Assembly: GCA_905236225.1 (NCBI GenBank)
Contig: CAJOPM010000079.1
Coordinates: 1-6,027 of the forward strand
Reading direction: 5' to 3'
DNA from: an uncultured Eubacterium sp.
GTDB taxonomy: Bacteria; Bacillota; Clostridia; Lachnospirales; Lachnospiraceae
Length of the DNA: 6,027 bases
This document shows positions 5,901 to 6,027 of this stretch, one piece after another. The notes beneath the pieces are model-generated. The model saw nothing but the letters and a program-made list of their open reading frames with translations. It was not told the DNA's origin and did no database searches. The number at the start of each line of letters is the position of its first letter. Position 1 is the stretch's first letter. Position numbers and translations under genes: made by a program.

Positions 5901-6027
5901 TGTAAAAAGTTCAGATAACCATCACATTTCTGTCAATTTATTTTCACAATATGCCTTTATTATATAACCATCGCAGGAAGCGATGATAATAAAATTTTTC
6001 ATAATCTCCCTCGCAAAAACCTTTCCA
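5901..6027. other. Unresolved right-edge segment with short open frames
   Basis: Two minus-strand frames are open from the window edge. One ends in TGA at 5946-5944 (27 codons, aromatic-rich, ending RFLRWLYNKGIL). The other ends in TGA at 5924-5922 (34 codons) and contains an ATG at 6002-6000 preceded by GAGGGAG only 3 nt away. On the plus strand an ATG at 5983 is open to the edge (MIIKFFIISLAKTFP), with AGGAAG just 2 nt before it. At most one of these can be the end or start of a neighbouring gene. None can be confirmed without flanking sequence. Confidence 0.25.
5957..5999 (+). terminator. Possible weak terminator after the large gene
   Basis: CATCGC (5969-5974) and GCGATG (5980-5985) form a 6-bp stem with an AGGAA loop. 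TTATTAT (5957-5963) and ATAATAA (5986-5992) can extend it across a 5-nt one-sided bulge, and TTTTT follows at 5995-5999. It lies 56 nt after the stop codon at 5898-5900. The bulge and the A-rich gap before the T-run make it weaker than the 1609-1652 hairpin. The same bases are also part of open minus-strand frames, so it could be coding. Confidence 0.35.

Noticed and set aside
1..6027. Defence island, CRISPR array, toxin-antitoxin pair or mobile element
   Set aside because: No spaced direct repeats, nuclease, integrase or transposase motifs, and no small paired genes with good start sites were seen.

Overview
The window looks like a chromosomal segment of a low-to-moderate GC Firmicute, most likely a clostridial (Lachnospiraceae-like) bacterium. 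This is inferred from AT-rich intergenic DNA, Gram-positive-style Shine-Dalgarno sites (GAGAGG, AAGGAG, GGGGG), extended -10 promoters (TGnTATAAT, TGnTATACT), and the types of protein encoded. No rRNA, tRNA, CRISPR array, insertion sequence or phage gene was seen.

Layout. Positions 1-201 are non-coding. They start with a GC-richer block of nested inverted repeats (35-87 and 88-111), followed by an AT-rich promoter region and the ribosome binding site of the first gene. A plus-strand gene (202-1611) encodes a 14-helix DHA2-type drug:proton antiporter of the EmrB/QacA/LmrB kind. It converges on a minus-strand gene (1654-2934) encoding an O-acetylhomoserine sulfhydrylase (MetY). The 42 bases between their stop codons lie almost entirely inside one long, nearly perfect hairpin that should terminate both transcripts. 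About 110 bases upstream of metY hold a compact divergent promoter region whose two -10 boxes are mirror images. It also drives a long plus-strand gene (best start TTG 3045, end 5900) for a 951-residue protein that I cannot assign to a known function. The last 127 bases contain a small hairpin and short edge-truncated open frames that cannot be resolved here.

The large protein is the most interesting object. It has no visible membrane segment or signal peptide. It reads as a chain of modules: an N-terminal alpha/beta-looking region, a CPVC/CPKC zinc-ribbon-like site, a disordered linker of about 110 residues, a highly charged helical region, a possible PH-like beta module, and a C-terminal CxxC/CxxC zinc ribbon. 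The efflux gene and metY look like ordinary housekeeping or accessory genes, and nothing shows that the three genes work in one pathway. The only structural links are the shared terminator (efflux gene and metY) and the shared divergent promoter (metY and the large gene). I found no convincing sign of a new defence or mobile system.
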